From: Psychrobacter sp. APC 3281
Lineage (GTDB): Bacteria; Pseudomonadota; Gammaproteobacteria; Pseudomonadales; Moraxellaceae
Length of the DNA stretch: 64,000 nucleotides
Direction: 5' to 3'
Assembly: GCF_030407815.1 (NCBI RefSeq)
Contig: NZ_JASDCS010000008.1
Coordinates: 124,001 to 188,000, forward strand
Shown piece by piece: positions 47,588 through 56,912 of the stretch; within the stretch, counting starts at the first letter, position 1, and each line of letters starts with the position of its first letter. The notes below the pieces were generated by a model that worked only from the letters and a program-made list of their open reading frames with translations, had not been told where the DNA came from and made no database searches. The position numbers were made by a program, and so were the translations under genes.

Positions 47588-50281
47588 TCACTCATCATCA
47601 GCTGATGCGGTTTTAATCGCTAACGAAACAGTAAATATCCCAAAGCGATCTATACGCATCGTGATTTTCTTAAAGCCTGCTCGCTCAACCAATTGATCCA
47701 TTTCTGCTTGCGAACGGCAACGCATCACCCAACTACTGCCCCGGTGATTATTCAATGTTTTACTGATAAATTCCTGCTCAGGATGCCACGGTTGGTTGGT
47801 ATAAATCAGATAACCGCCCGACTTCAAACTGTTATAAATACCTGCTAAAGCTGTCGCTGGTAGCGTATTATCAGAGAATAATTCAAATAACCCAGAAGCA
47901 ATAGCAAGATCTGCTTTTTTAGTATCGGTGCTAGTGTCATTCGTATCTGCATCGATATAACTAGTAGGATCAAAGGCGTCCTTTTGACTGATCATTATTC
48001 GATTGCTCATGGCTAACTGCTGTGCCTTTGCTTGCAATGCCTGTATATTATGCATCTCATAATCACGCAGCTCAGCATACAAATCTGCAAACTCTGTCAT
48101 CAGATCAAATGCATAAAAACCATGTCCACTAGCGATATCTAACAGTTTTGGTCGGTATGGTTTATTACTACTTTGATTTTTGTCTTCAATGTCTGCAAGT
48201 GCTAAGCGCGCCAATTCCAATATATGCTCGCGGCGAATACGAATACCCTGCCAACCGATATTATTTAAATAAAACTTATCGACTGCCTGTCCAAACTTAT
48301 TCTGACCGCTAGGCTTGTTGTAATAAACATGATCCAGTGAATGACCTGAATCAAATCCATGCTCAAGCCCTGTGGCAATCGCATCGCTGACATGACCAAA
48401 CCTCTGCATCGCAAAACGGGTAATCGCAAAGTTTGGATTGAATGGTTTAATCGCCAAACGATCCACCTTATCCTTACTGGCACTGTTTAAGTGAGCGGCA
48501 CTCAAATCAGGGGCTTGGACTGGTGTGCTAAATATTTCCTCAGCAAACTCAATACAGTCGGCAAAGACGTCGGCTTTATTGGTCTCATGAAAGATTGCAT
48601 GATAGCTGTCTGGATACAACTGCCAGCGTTTGATCGGTGTATTGATCGCTTCATAAAATGCGCGCTCAGCCTGCTTATCGACCACATAATCCTTACCCGC
48701 GCATAAGACAAACGTCGGTACAGTAATGGCCCCTGCATCATCGAGCAGACGCTGACCCGTCGCATGGGTATCAATGAGTAAGTCGGTCGAGATACTGTTG
48801 GAGATTAATGGATCAGAATTGTAAGCCTGCTGCGCGTCTTTATCATGGGTCAGTACTTGTGCTTTAACATAGCTGCTGACACGTGACATCAGACCTAGCG
48901 TACGTGCCACCTTTAGCGATGGTATAGCAAAGGGCAGATACAGACGAATACTCAAAGCAGGCGTGCCCAATATCATCCCGCGAATATTAGGCGCATAATC
49001 ATGTACCCATGCTGCTGCCAATACCGCGCCGATACTACTAGCGACAATCAATGTATCCTCGATAGCAATGCCTGTTTGCCCAATCACCAGTTGTACAAAA
49101 CCTTCTAAATCTCGCTCAAGCTCGGTAACGCTCTCAGCATGATCTTTGATACCCCCTGAGCGACCATTGCCGCGCGCATCCCAAGCAAACACTTGATAGC
49201 CAGCTGTTGCAAACTGCTCTCCTAACTCTGCCAATCGTCCCGAATGCTCATGCCCTCGGTGCAATAAGATAACTTGGCGCAACGGTTGGTTGGCTTGCTT
49301 AATATCTTCTAAAGGCGTCGTTAGCCAATAGCGATAATAAATAGCCGTGCCATCATCAGCGTTATAACAGCTTTCACCATTGATGATTTTAGATGCAGGC
49401 AAGTCAAAACCAACACTGGCCTGTTCTTCGAATTTTTGACTATCAACGGTTGTGGTTGGCATTTCTTTGAACTCCAATGGGCGAGCGTTATCAGTAGAAG
49501 TATTTGGCAAAACAACAGTAAGAGATAGTGAGTTGTTTGTTGACTCACCCAGTACGGATCGCAGCTCAGGTGGGTTACGCATTAAGTATAACTCTGTCAT
49601 ATAACGTAGTCGATTGAGACAGGTCTTTAGTAGCATTATCTCTGTTAGTATAAATAATTGACCCATTCTGATAGCAGGTAAAGCCACCTGCCCTTTAATA
49701 CTTACTGGCGCTTTGGCTCTAATGCCTATAAACGCACCAAGCATACCTAATAAGAAGGCGCGATCGCTTTTGCCCAAAGGCCCTTGGTTAGCACGAACAC
49801 CTAACATGGTATTACTAGTAACGCCCAACAGCTCGGTGCCAATACTAAGGGCAATCAGAGCAGTGATATGATGCTGAGAAGTTGATAGATTCGTTGGCAA
49901 ATTAGCTATTAACGTTTGCTGTTCTTTATCATTGATATGATGGGTCAGAATATGAGGGGCTAGGCTCGCTAATAGCGCCGTATCGGCAACCATATCACCT
50001 ACCTCGTTTAATACGGCTCCTAGCCTTGAGGCCTGTCCATGCTCACGCGCCATCATGCCATCGATGGCATTGAGTGCCATACGTACAAACAATGATGAAG
50101 GCAGTAAAAGCCACAGCCGCTGCTGTTCAGCCGCTGGTTTGGCAATGATATAGGCAGTACCGATACTTAATAAAACAGCGGATACTGTCACTTGATTAGC
50201 GGTAACATTTTGCTCAACCAGCGCATTACTCATCGGGCGTAGTTGATTTTGAAACTGAGTTTTGAGCTGATATAGCGACAT
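47588..50281 (-). CDS. Fusion: CDP-alcohol phosphatidyltransferase, alpha/beta hydrolase and SAM methyltransferase (YnbA-YnbC type)
   Basis: This 897-residue protein joins three domains. Residues 1-215 are a membrane CDP-alcohol phosphatidyltransferase with the DG-x2-AR motif at residues 74-79; two of its four usual Asp are Asn (71 and 92). Residues about 280-590 are an alpha/beta hydrolase: LLHRGHEHSGR, nucleophile in VASSIGAV, acid in AGKDYVVD and His in SYHAIFHE. Residues about 620-890 are a methyltransferase: LLDIASGHGFYAFDLM and LAIASGLFELF. As I recall, E. coli encodes the first and the last two as separate proteins YnbA and YnbC. The ATG at 50281 is chosen over a TTG at 50293; neither has a strong ribosome site. 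A lipid head-group role is inferred. Confidence 0.86.
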   Translation of the reverse strand: MSLYQLKTQFQNQLRPMSNALVEQNVTANQVTVSAVLLSIGTAYIIAKPAAEQQRLWLLLPSSLFVRMALNAIDGMMAREHGQASRLGAVLNEVGDMVADTALLASLAPHILTHHINDKEQQTLIANLPTNLSTSQHHITALIALSIGTELLGVTSNTMLGVRANQGPLGKSDRAFLLGMLGAFIGIRAKAPVSIKGQVALPAIRMGQLFILTEIMLLKTCLNRLRYMTELYLMRNPPELRSVLGESTNNSLSLTVVLPNTSTDNARPLEFKEMPTTTVDSQKFEEQASVGFDLPASKIINGESCYNADDGTAIYYRYWLTTPLEDIKQANQPLRQVILLHRGHEHSGRLAELGEQFATAGYQVFAWDARGNGRSGGIKDHAESVTELERDLEGFVQLVIGQTGIAIEDTLIVASSIGAVLAAAWVHDYAPNIRGMILGTPALSIRLYLPFAIPSLKVARTLGLMSRVSSYVKAQVLTHDKDAQQAYNSDPLISNSISTDLLIDTHATGQRLLDDAGAITVPTFVLCAGKDYVVDKQAERAFYEAINTPIKRWQLYPDSYHAIFHETNKADVFADCIEFAEEIFSTPVQAPDLSAAHLNSASKDKVDRLAIKPFNPNFAITRFAMQRFGHVSDAIATGLEHGFDSGHSLDHVYYNKPSGQNKFGQAVDKFYLNNIGWQGIRIRREHILELARLALADIEDKNQSSNKPYRPKLLDIASGHGFYAFDLMTEFADLYAELRDYEMHNIQALQAKAQQLAMSNRIMISQKDAFDPTSYIDADTNDTSTDTKKADLAIASGLFELFSDNTLPATALAGIYNSLKSGGYLIYTNQPWHPEQEFISKTLNNHRGSSWVMRCRSQAEMDQLVERAGFKKITMRIDRFGIFTVSLAIKTASADDE

Positions 50282-50546
50282 GAGTCTAGCCAAATATTTT
50301 CAGTACTTTAATGTAGCAACAAAAGTTTGTAAGGTAAAGAATTACAAAGCGCTCAAAAACGTTCAAACATTTTGAAAAAGATATTTATTATCATCATTAT
50401 AAGCGTCCAGTTTTTTCTATTTTAATTAACAACGATCAATGATTTGCAATGAATCTCAATGGCTCATATCAGTATTGCTAACCTTATATGGTACAATCTT
50501 CAGCTTCTTAAAAACGCCTTATTAAAAATGCTGCGAGCCCGTCATC

Positions 50547-51458
50547 ATGGAAAGCCTAGTCACCCTTGTTCTGGTATTAATGCCAATGTTTATTGGCTTT
50601 GCCATTCCTTCTAACCCTACTATGACAAAAGTGGCCGACAAAGGTCTATCATACTTGGTATTTATCATCCTAGCGTTGATTGGTATTGAGCTGTCGCAGG
50701 TAGAAGGTCTAGGCAATCAGCTGGGTGAAATTGCGCTGTATGTCACTGTATTATCAATACTGACAATTGGCACGGGATTGTTTGCGCTTATGGTGTTTGA
50801 CCATCTGCGTCCGTGGCATGCCAAGAAACCAAGTGCAAAATCTAAAGAGCATCGGGTGAGCATTCGAGGTAGCTTGGCGCAAGTGGTTTGTGTGGTGATT
50901 GGAATGGTGATTGGCTATTTCTTGCCTGCTGATTATATGCCGCCTGAAAACTCTATGACCGTCATGCTGATGATTTTGATATTACTGGTCGGTATAGGTT
51001 TGAAAGGCTCGGGCATCACCTTAAAAGAAGTATTACTGAATAAACGCGGCGTAGAAATGAGTATCATCTTTACGCTAGCGGTATTGGCGGGTGGCCTTAT
51101 TTTCGCGCTACTATTTACTGATGTGTCGTGGACGAAAGGCTTAGCACTATCGTCAGGGTTTGGTTGGTACTCGCTGTCAGCAATTGTAATGACCGATGCT
51201 TATGGCGCGGTTTGGGGCAGTGTCGCGTTGTTTAATGACTTGGTACGTGAGTTCTTTGCATTAATCTTTATTCCGGTATTTATGCGCAAATACCCTTCTG
51301 CTGCGGTTGGGCTTGGCGGCGCGACCAGCTTAGACTTTACCTTGCCTATCATTCAGCATTCAGGTGGTCTAAAAGTCGTGCCACTAGCGATTAGTTTTGG
51401 CTTCCTAATTAACATTGTCTCGCCAGTGCTGATGGTGTTCTTTTCGGCGCTTGGGTAG
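50547..51458 (+). CDS. lysO: LysO family lysine exporter
   Basis: The 303-residue protein has about eight membrane helices and the LysO (YbjE, DUF340) pattern: KVADKGLSYLVFIILALIGIELSQVEGL, then VVCVVIGMVIGYFLP, and in the second half ALSSGFGWYSLSAIVMTDAYGAVWGSVALFNDLVREFFALIFIPVFMRKYPSAAVGLGGATSLDFTLPIIQHSGG. LysO exports lysine and toxic lysine analogues in E. coli. Length is normal. The gene is divergent from the YnbA-YnbC-type operon and convergent with the ubi genes, with four bases between stop codons. Confidence 0.9.
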   Translation: MESLVTLVLVLMPMFIGFAIPSNPTMTKVADKGLSYLVFIILALIGIELSQVEGLGNQLGEIALYVTVLSILTIGTGLFALMVFDHLRPWHAKKPSAKSKEHRVSIRGSLAQVVCVVIGMVIGYFLPADYMPPENSMTVMLMILILLVGIGLKGSGITLKEVLLNKRGVEMSIIFTLAVLAGGLIFALLFTDVSWTKGLALSSGFGWYSLSAIVMTDAYGAVWGSVALFNDLVREFFALIFIPVFMRKYPSAAVGLGGATSLDFTLPIIQHSGGLKVVPLAISFGFLINIVSPVLMVFFSALG

Positions 51459-51462
51459 TCGT

Positions 51463-52746
51463 CTAAACCCCACTCGCCTGCTTAGCAAATAAGCGCATCA
51501 ATGGCTTGATTTTGCTGACTCGGTACATACCCTCATTGCGTATCTGCTGCACGGGACGTACTTGGGCAAGCGACCCTGCAAATAGCCAATTAAGGGCAGA
51601 AAAGCTGTGCATCATCAGGCTATTATGCGGACGGCGCGAACGCTCATAATGACGTAGCGTTTGATTGCTGCCCCAAAGCGTACCGCCACTACGGGTAAAG
51701 TCATGCGTTAACTGCTCACATAATACTTGCACATCCAGCATACCGAGGTTCAATCCTTGACCCGCCAGTGGATGTACACCATGAGCTGCATCACCAATGA
51801 GTACCAAGTTATCAGCCACGTAGCTTTTCGCTTGCTGTGCCGCTAATGGAAAACTAGCGATAGACTCAATTTGATTAATCGCTCCCAGCTCGTAATTGCT
51901 GGCAGCTGCTAACTTATCAGCGACAAATCGATCTTCTTCCTCTATCAATGCCAATGCTTGATTGCGCGGCAATGTCCATACTATCGACTGCCAATGCTGC
52001 GGGCTTGCCTTATCAACATCGGTTATATCTGCTAATGGCAATAGTGCCAATGTGCCCGTCGGTAGCATAGTTTGGCGTGCAGTTGCCTGATGCGGTTTCT
52101 CAGTCTGAATCGCACAGCAGATGGCGGTTTGATTATAATCTAACGTATCTACGCCGATACCTGCTTGCTGACGTACAAATGAACCGCGACCATCAGCACC
52201 AACTAATAGACACGCATCAATCGCTTCGCCATTGTCTAGAGTTACACGGTAGCCTTGCTGCGCCCCTAGCCAATCCATATTGACAACTTTATGACCAGCG
52301 ATAAGGGTCAGATAGTCACTGACATCATCTTCATTCAAGCGTTGCCATAGTGCGTGCTCGATAACAGCAGGCTCGACCATACTACCTAATAATGTAGGCT
52401 CATGATTTTTATTACTATTATCCTCGGCGCTGCTATCTTCACTTTCGCCAAATAACAACTCACCCATACCATTTAGCTGCCATACCTGCATTTGCGAGTA
52501 GTCTGCTTTGCGTTTAGAGGCGGCAATATGTTGCCAAGCGCCAATGTCTTCAAGTAAATTAATACTAGCCATACTGAGTGCATAGACACGTGCATCACGT
52601 TTGCTAAGTACATGTTGCCAAGCTGATTCATCACGCTCAGGACGGGCATCAATCAACGTCACTGGCATTTTGTCTTGTGCCAACTTTAGAGCAAGCGTTG
52701 CCCCAACGATACCGCTACCGATAATCAGCGTATGGTTGTTTTTCAT
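51463..52746 (-). CDS. ubiI: UbiH/UbiF/UbiI-type FAD-dependent ubiquinone hydroxylase (probable UbiI)
   Basis: The protein is a flavin monooxygenase of the UbiH/COQ6 family. It shows TLIIGSGIVGATLALKLAQ (FAD), LVGADGRGSFVRQQAGI (DG motif) and LIGDAAHGVHPLAGQGLNLGMLDVQ. It hydroxylates the ring during ubiquinone synthesis. The ATG at 52746 gives the normal 427 residues; the open frame continues to 52791. By order and similarity to E. coli, where ubiH is followed by ubiI, this second gene is probably ubiI (C5 hydroxylase), but UbiF-type activity cannot be excluded. Confidence 0.85.
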   Translation of the reverse strand: MKNNHTLIIGSGIVGATLALKLAQDKMPVTLIDARPERDESAWQHVLSKRDARVYALSMASINLLEDIGAWQHIAASKRKADYSQMQVWQLNGMGELLFGESEDSSAEDNSNKNHEPTLLGSMVEPAVIEHALWQRLNEDDVSDYLTLIAGHKVVNMDWLGAQQGYRVTLDNGEAIDACLLVGADGRGSFVRQQAGIGVDTLDYNQTAICCAIQTEKPHQATARQTMLPTGTLALLPLADITDVDKASPQHWQSIVWTLPRNQALALIEEEDRFVADKLAAASNYELGAINQIESIASFPLAAQQAKSYVADNLVLIGDAAHGVHPLAGQGLNLGMLDVQVLCEQLTHDFTRSGGTLWGSNQTLRHYERSRRPHNSLMMHSFSALNWLFAGSLAQVRPVQQIRNEGMYRVSKIKPLMRLFAKQASGV

Positions 52747-52913
52747 AAGGTGTCTCTCAATATTGCTCAATATTAGAATGCTTATTATCAATCTTAATTA
52801 CAGTTAGTTGATTCAGTTTAAAAGAGAGATAAGGCAACCGAGTGCAGATGTATAGGCAATACTTCAAGCAAGGTTAACGCTGTCACTCTTTTAAAGAGGA
52901 TTTAACTATAGCG

Positions 52914-54242
52914 CTATGATTTTAGACCCATCGCATAAGTGGCGACTAATGGCTTGATATTTGGCAATTTATCAAAGGCCAACAACGCCATATTTCTTGC
53001 CAGTTTAATCGCTGGGTTAGGATGCGTGAAGCCATGTACTACCGCATCACAAAAACGAATCACTCGCTTCTGGTCGGTTTGACGTGCTTTTTCATAACGC
53101 TTTAATAACTGTGCATCACCGATATCTGCGCCTTTGAGTATTTGTGCACTTAGCATTTGCGCCAATACATGCGCATCTCGCATACAGAGATTAAAGCCTT
53201 GACCAGCGACAGGATGTAAAGTGTGAGCTGCATTGCCCATAATGACGCAGCGCCCTTCTACCTGCTTATCTGCCAATACACGTGACAACGGATAAGCGCC
53301 GCGGCGACCAGCAGCGGTGAACTTGCCAGCGCGTTGACCGAAGGCTTGCTGTAACGTCTGCAAGAAATGGGCGTCGTCTTCTAAGTATCTGGTTTCTTCA
53401 CCTATTGGGCATACCCACACCACAGAGCGTCTGTAGCCTTGTTGATACTCATCATTACCATCGCCCTCTGGATCAGTCAGTGGGAGCACGGCAAGCGGGC
53501 CAGCTGGACTAAAACGCTCAATCGCTGCATGCTCGTGTGGCGTATCTGTCTCTACTACGCCGACGATGGCCGTTTGCTGATAGTCATACGTAGTTGTACC
53601 GATATCTAGCAGTTGGCGTACTGTAGAGTCGCGTCCATCGCAAGCGACTAATACGCTAGCTTGCAGCTGCTGCTCGTTTTCGGCTTCATCGTTGTAATTA
53701 AAGCTAAGCGTCACACTATCGGCCTGCTGTTGGACAGTCGTCACATTGGCATTATCTATCAAGGTAATCAATGGCTCTTGCTGTGCGGCTAATAAAAGCT
53801 TACGACCCAGCCAAGCGTTTTCGATGACTTGTCCAAATGACTCGACCTTTTCCTCTGCTTTATTCAGCTGCGCACGCCCAAAGCTGCCTTGCTCACTAAT
53901 CTGTACGGTATCGATACGGCAGGCATGGCTTTGCAATTCATCCCACAGGCCAATCTCTTGATATATCTGTACCGTGCGCCGTGATAATGCTGTATTGCGA
54001 CTGTCTAAATAATGGCTGCGAGTTCTATCATCCGTTGGACTGATGGTTGGATAGCTGTTTTTTTCTAATAAGGTGCTCGCAATACCGTGATGGGCCAATA
54101 GCAATGCAAAGGACAAACCGACATGACCACCACCTGCGATAAGCACTTGCTGGTCAGTTATCGCTTCTTTGTTTTTAGAGATGCTGTCGAAACTTTTAGG
54201 TATGCTGTCAGTATTGGATAAATGTGAATCAGTATCTTGCAT
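52914..54242 (-). CDS. ubiH: UbiH-type FAD-dependent ubiquinone hydroxylase
   Basis: The FAD motif VLIAGGGHVGLSFALLLAHHG, LVACDGRDSTVRQLLDI and MGNAAHTLHPVAGQGFNLCMRDAHVLAQ mark this as a UbiH/COQ6-family monooxygenase, most like UbiH (2-octaprenyl-6-methoxyphenol hydroxylase). The ATG at 54242 has AGGAAA before it and is chosen over a GTG at 54305, giving 442 residues. The first 30 residues before the FAD motif are Ser/Asp-rich and probably disordered. The ubiI-like gene follows after 167 bases. Confidence 0.87.
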   Translation of the reverse strand: MQDTDSHLSNTDSIPKSFDSISKNKEAITDQQVLIAGGGHVGLSFALLLAHHGIASTLLEKNSYPTISPTDDRTRSHYLDSRNTALSRRTVQIYQEIGLWDELQSHACRIDTVQISEQGSFGRAQLNKAEEKVESFGQVIENAWLGRKLLLAAQQEPLITLIDNANVTTVQQQADSVTLSFNYNDEAENEQQLQASVLVACDGRDSTVRQLLDIGTTTYDYQQTAIVGVVETDTPHEHAAIERFSPAGPLAVLPLTDPEGDGNDEYQQGYRRSVVWVCPIGEETRYLEDDAHFLQTLQQAFGQRAGKFTAAGRRGAYPLSRVLADKQVEGRCVIMGNAAHTLHPVAGQGFNLCMRDAHVLAQMLSAQILKGADIGDAQLLKRYEKARQTDQKRVIRFCDAVVHGFTHPNPAIKLARNMALLAFDKLPNIKPLVATYAMGLKS

Positions 54243-54840
54243 CGTTATTTTCCTATTATAATTTTTGGACAAGCAATTTATTAATGATAGATAGCCGCTC
54301 GTCACTGATTTTATTTTATAATTTTTATCATGTCGCTGCTGTTATTAGATGGGTTGCAGTAACCTATGGTATCGCCCATAGATTACCACAAATTGTCCAT
54401 TATGCCGTGGTCTTAACCGTAGACAAATCGTTTCTTTACTCTCATCATAAACGAGGTTTATATTTATAAAACTCAAAAACCTTAATCTAATTAAAGCGCT
54501 ATCATACGATGGGTAGCGACGAATTATATAGAACTGATAGCAAAATCGAATCAATCTATAGAAAATCGCTGTAGAGTTGCAATCCGCATACAAAAACAGC
54601 GTTATCTATCTGATGTATGGCTTGAAATTTAAAAATTCTCTACCATAATGAAGGCAAGACTTTTCATTATTTTCATTTATTACCTTCCACAAAAAAAACA
54701 ATAATATCGCCGTCATTTTTATCATCTACAATCTTTGTATCACTTAAACACTGTAACGCCACTAACTATTTTATCTCTGCAACCCGCCACGCAATTAAAA
54801 CCAAATCATAGCGTCGGGTACACAATAAAAGGATAATCGC
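54243..54840. other. Intergenic region between divergent ubiH and phoH
   Basis: These 598 AT-rich bases must hold promoters for both neighbours. Short frames here lack coding character, and no RNA gene or clear operator was recognised. Confidence 0.45.
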
Positions 54841-55944
54841 TTGACTGATTCCATGAGCCGCCGTATAAAGTTTGAATCATTGACCCCAGCACAGCTAAAA
54901 ACCGTGCTTGGTGAATACAACAATCACATGAAATATATCCAAGAACGCCTCGATATTAAAATCATGCAACGCCAAGGCGATTTTTGCCTGAGTGGCGATG
55001 TGACCAATGTCGAACGCGGTGAACGTATTATCTACAAAATGGTAGATGAAGCACAGAACACCAAAGACATCAGTGCTGAAGAGCTGCATCTCATCATCCA
55101 ATCTAGCCTCTCTCGTGATGAAGACATCGAAGAATACGAGCAAGACCACGATGACATGGAATATGATGAAGATTTGGATGAGGCTAGCGAGTTTACGCCC
55201 ATCAGTTTACGTACACGTAAAGGCCGCATCGTTCCGCGTGGCGGCAACCAACAACGCTATGTAAAAAACGTCCTGAGCTCTGATGTGTCATTTGGTATTG
55301 GGCCAGCTGGTACGGGTAAAACGTATCTAGCAGTGGCTTGTGCCGTCGATATGCTTGAGCGTAATGAGATTGAGCGTATTTTGCTAGTGCGTCCAGCGGT
55401 AGAAGCTGGCGAAAAGTTGGGCTTCTTGCCAGGTGATTTGACCCAAAAAATCGACCCATACTTACGCCCATTATATGATGCGCTCTATGAGATGATAGGC
55501 TTTGAGAAAGTCGGTAAAATGATTGAGCGTCAGATTATCGAAGTGGCTCCGCTTGCCTATATGCGTGGTCGTACTCTGAATAACTCGTTTGTCATTCTGG
55601 ATGAAGCGCAGAACACCACGCCTGAACAGATGAAAATGTTTTTGACCCGCTTGGGCTTTGGCTCACGTGCTGTCATCACTGGGGATATTACTCAGGTCGA
55701 TTTGCCACGGGGTCACAAATCAGGCTTGGCACAAGCGATGGATATTCTAAAGGATATCGAAGAAATTCATATTACAAAGTTTGATTCAAAAGACGTGGTA
55801 CGCCATCAATTGGTACAGCAAATTGTTGAAGCCTATGACGTATTTGATGAAGAGCAAATGGCTTTAGAAGAAAAACGTAAGTTTGAACGTATTAAAGAAC
55901 AAGAGCGTAGACAAGCCGTCGCTAATGCAGCAGCCAATCTGTAA
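54841..55944 (+). CDS. phoH: PhoH-like ATPase (YbeZ type)
   Basis: The 367-residue protein has an N-terminal RNA-binding-like part and a PhoH ATPase domain with Walker A GPAGTGKTYLAVA, RPAVEAGEKLGFLPGDL, Walker B SFVILDEAQNTTPEQMKMFLTRLGFGS and VITGDITQVDLPRG. YbeZ acts with the rRNA endonuclease YbeY in RNA processing; ybeY follows 320 bases downstream. The TTG at 54841 has AAGGA about eight bases upstream and is preferred to the ATG at 54853. An acidic stretch lies at about residues 95-118. Confidence 0.92.
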   Translation: MTDSMSRRIKFESLTPAQLKTVLGEYNNHMKYIQERLDIKIMQRQGDFCLSGDVTNVERGERIIYKMVDEAQNTKDISAEELHLIIQSSLSRDEDIEEYEQDHDDMEYDEDLDEASEFTPISLRTRKGRIVPRGGNQQRYVKNVLSSDVSFGIGPAGTGKTYLAVACAVDMLERNEIERILLVRPAVEAGEKLGFLPGDLTQKIDPYLRPLYDALYEMIGFEKVGKMIERQIIEVAPLAYMRGRTLNNSFVILDEAQNTTPEQMKMFLTRLGFGSRAVITGDITQVDLPRGHKSGLAQAMDILKDIEEIHITKFDSKDVVRHQLVQQIVEAYDVFDEEQMALEEKRKFERIKEQERRQAVANAAANL

Positions 55945-56002
55945 TAATCAAGCTAATCACTGAACTGCAATCATTTGCTATAAGCATTTATCTTGTATAA
56001 GA

Positions 56003-56035
56003 AAACCGGATTACTCAAAGTAGTCCGGTTTTTTC
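56003..56035 (+). terminator. Rho-independent terminator after phoH
   Basis: Arms AACCGGATTA and TAGTCCGGTT (one mismatch) around a 7-base loop are followed by a T-run. It lies about 60 bases after the phoH stop codon and would separate phoH from ybeY, unlike the joined ybeZ-ybeY of E. coli. Confidence 0.75.
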
Positions 56036-56263
56036 TTACCGACAGTTTATTGAATTTAGCATATTCACTACTAGTCGCCTACCAGCAACTTAGCTATAGT
56101 AGCCTCTATACATTTTATATATAGGCCTCTATTTATTAGCCAAAAATTTAGCGATAAGATAAACAGTGATTGAACTACTTTTATGGTAAAAAAACTGGCA
56201 AATAAACAACGTAGACGATGCAGCATTAGAAACATATTTATTTATAATAAAAGGGACAGCAAC

Positions 56264-56863
56264 ATGAGCCAACCTGACAATACTAATTTCGATGACAAGA
56301 TTGCTAGCAACCATGCCAGCTTAGCAGCACTTGATATCAGTGCGACCGACAGTATTGATGATGAAGTATTAGATACTTTTTATAATCGCGAGCATTTACT
56401 ATCAGTCATGATGGCGACTTTGGATTATATAGACGGTCGTATTAACAATAGTCTGACCCTACCCTATTTCGCAGATATCAATCCTGAGCTGTGGCAAGAA
56501 AAATCTAAAACACTAGATATATATATCACTGATGACGTCGAAGGCCGTGCTCTAAATCTAGAAGCACGCGGCAAGGACTATGCGACCAATATTTTGTCTT
56601 ATCCAAGCGAATTACCTGCAGCCGTCATTGAGCTGATGCCAACATTGCCTCTTGGAGAGCTAATTATCTGTCATGAAGTGATGGTACGCGAAGCGGCTGA
56701 ACAGGACAAAACCGTGGCGCAGCACATCAGCCATTTGTTAGTGCATGGCGTGCTACACCTACTAGGTTTTGATCATGAGCTCGGACAAGCTGAACAAGAT
56801 GAGATGGAGTACTTTGAAATTGAGATTTTGGCAGGCCTAAACCTACCAAATCCTTATATCTAA
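56264..56863 (+). CDS. ybeY: Endoribonuclease YbeY (rRNA maturation factor)
   Basis: YbeY is a single-strand-specific metal-dependent RNase involved in maturing the 3' end of 16S rRNA. The zinc site HGVLHLLGFDHE lies near the C-terminus, and earlier RGKDYATNILSYP matches the family. The ATG at 56264 has AAGGGA at a good distance; the frame is open to 56183. The result is 199 residues. About 40 extra acidic N-terminal residues precede the conserved part. A terminator separates the gene from phoH. Confidence 0.93.
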   Translation: MSQPDNTNFDDKIASNHASLAALDISATDSIDDEVLDTFYNREHLLSVMMATLDYIDGRINNSLTLPYFADINPELWQEKSKTLDIYITDDVEGRALNLEARGKDYATNILSYPSELPAAVIELMPTLPLGELIICHEVMVREAAEQDKTVAQHISHLLVHGVLHLLGFDHELGQAEQDEMEYFEIEILAGLNLPNPYI

Positions 56864-56912
56864 ACTAGCACTGCTTTAATAAACAGTCTTCTAACTATTA
56901 AGCAGCTATCAA

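Noticed and set aside
48265..48774. Minus-strand frames of 70-90 residues inside the YnbA-YnbC-type gene
   Set aside because: They are other-frame shadows of the hydrolase-methyltransferase junction, which reads as one uninterrupted frame.
50294..50546. A Fur-box-like AT-rich stretch near 50385-50405
   Set aside because: Only loose resemblance to GATAATGATAATCATTATC, and neither neighbouring gene is an iron gene.
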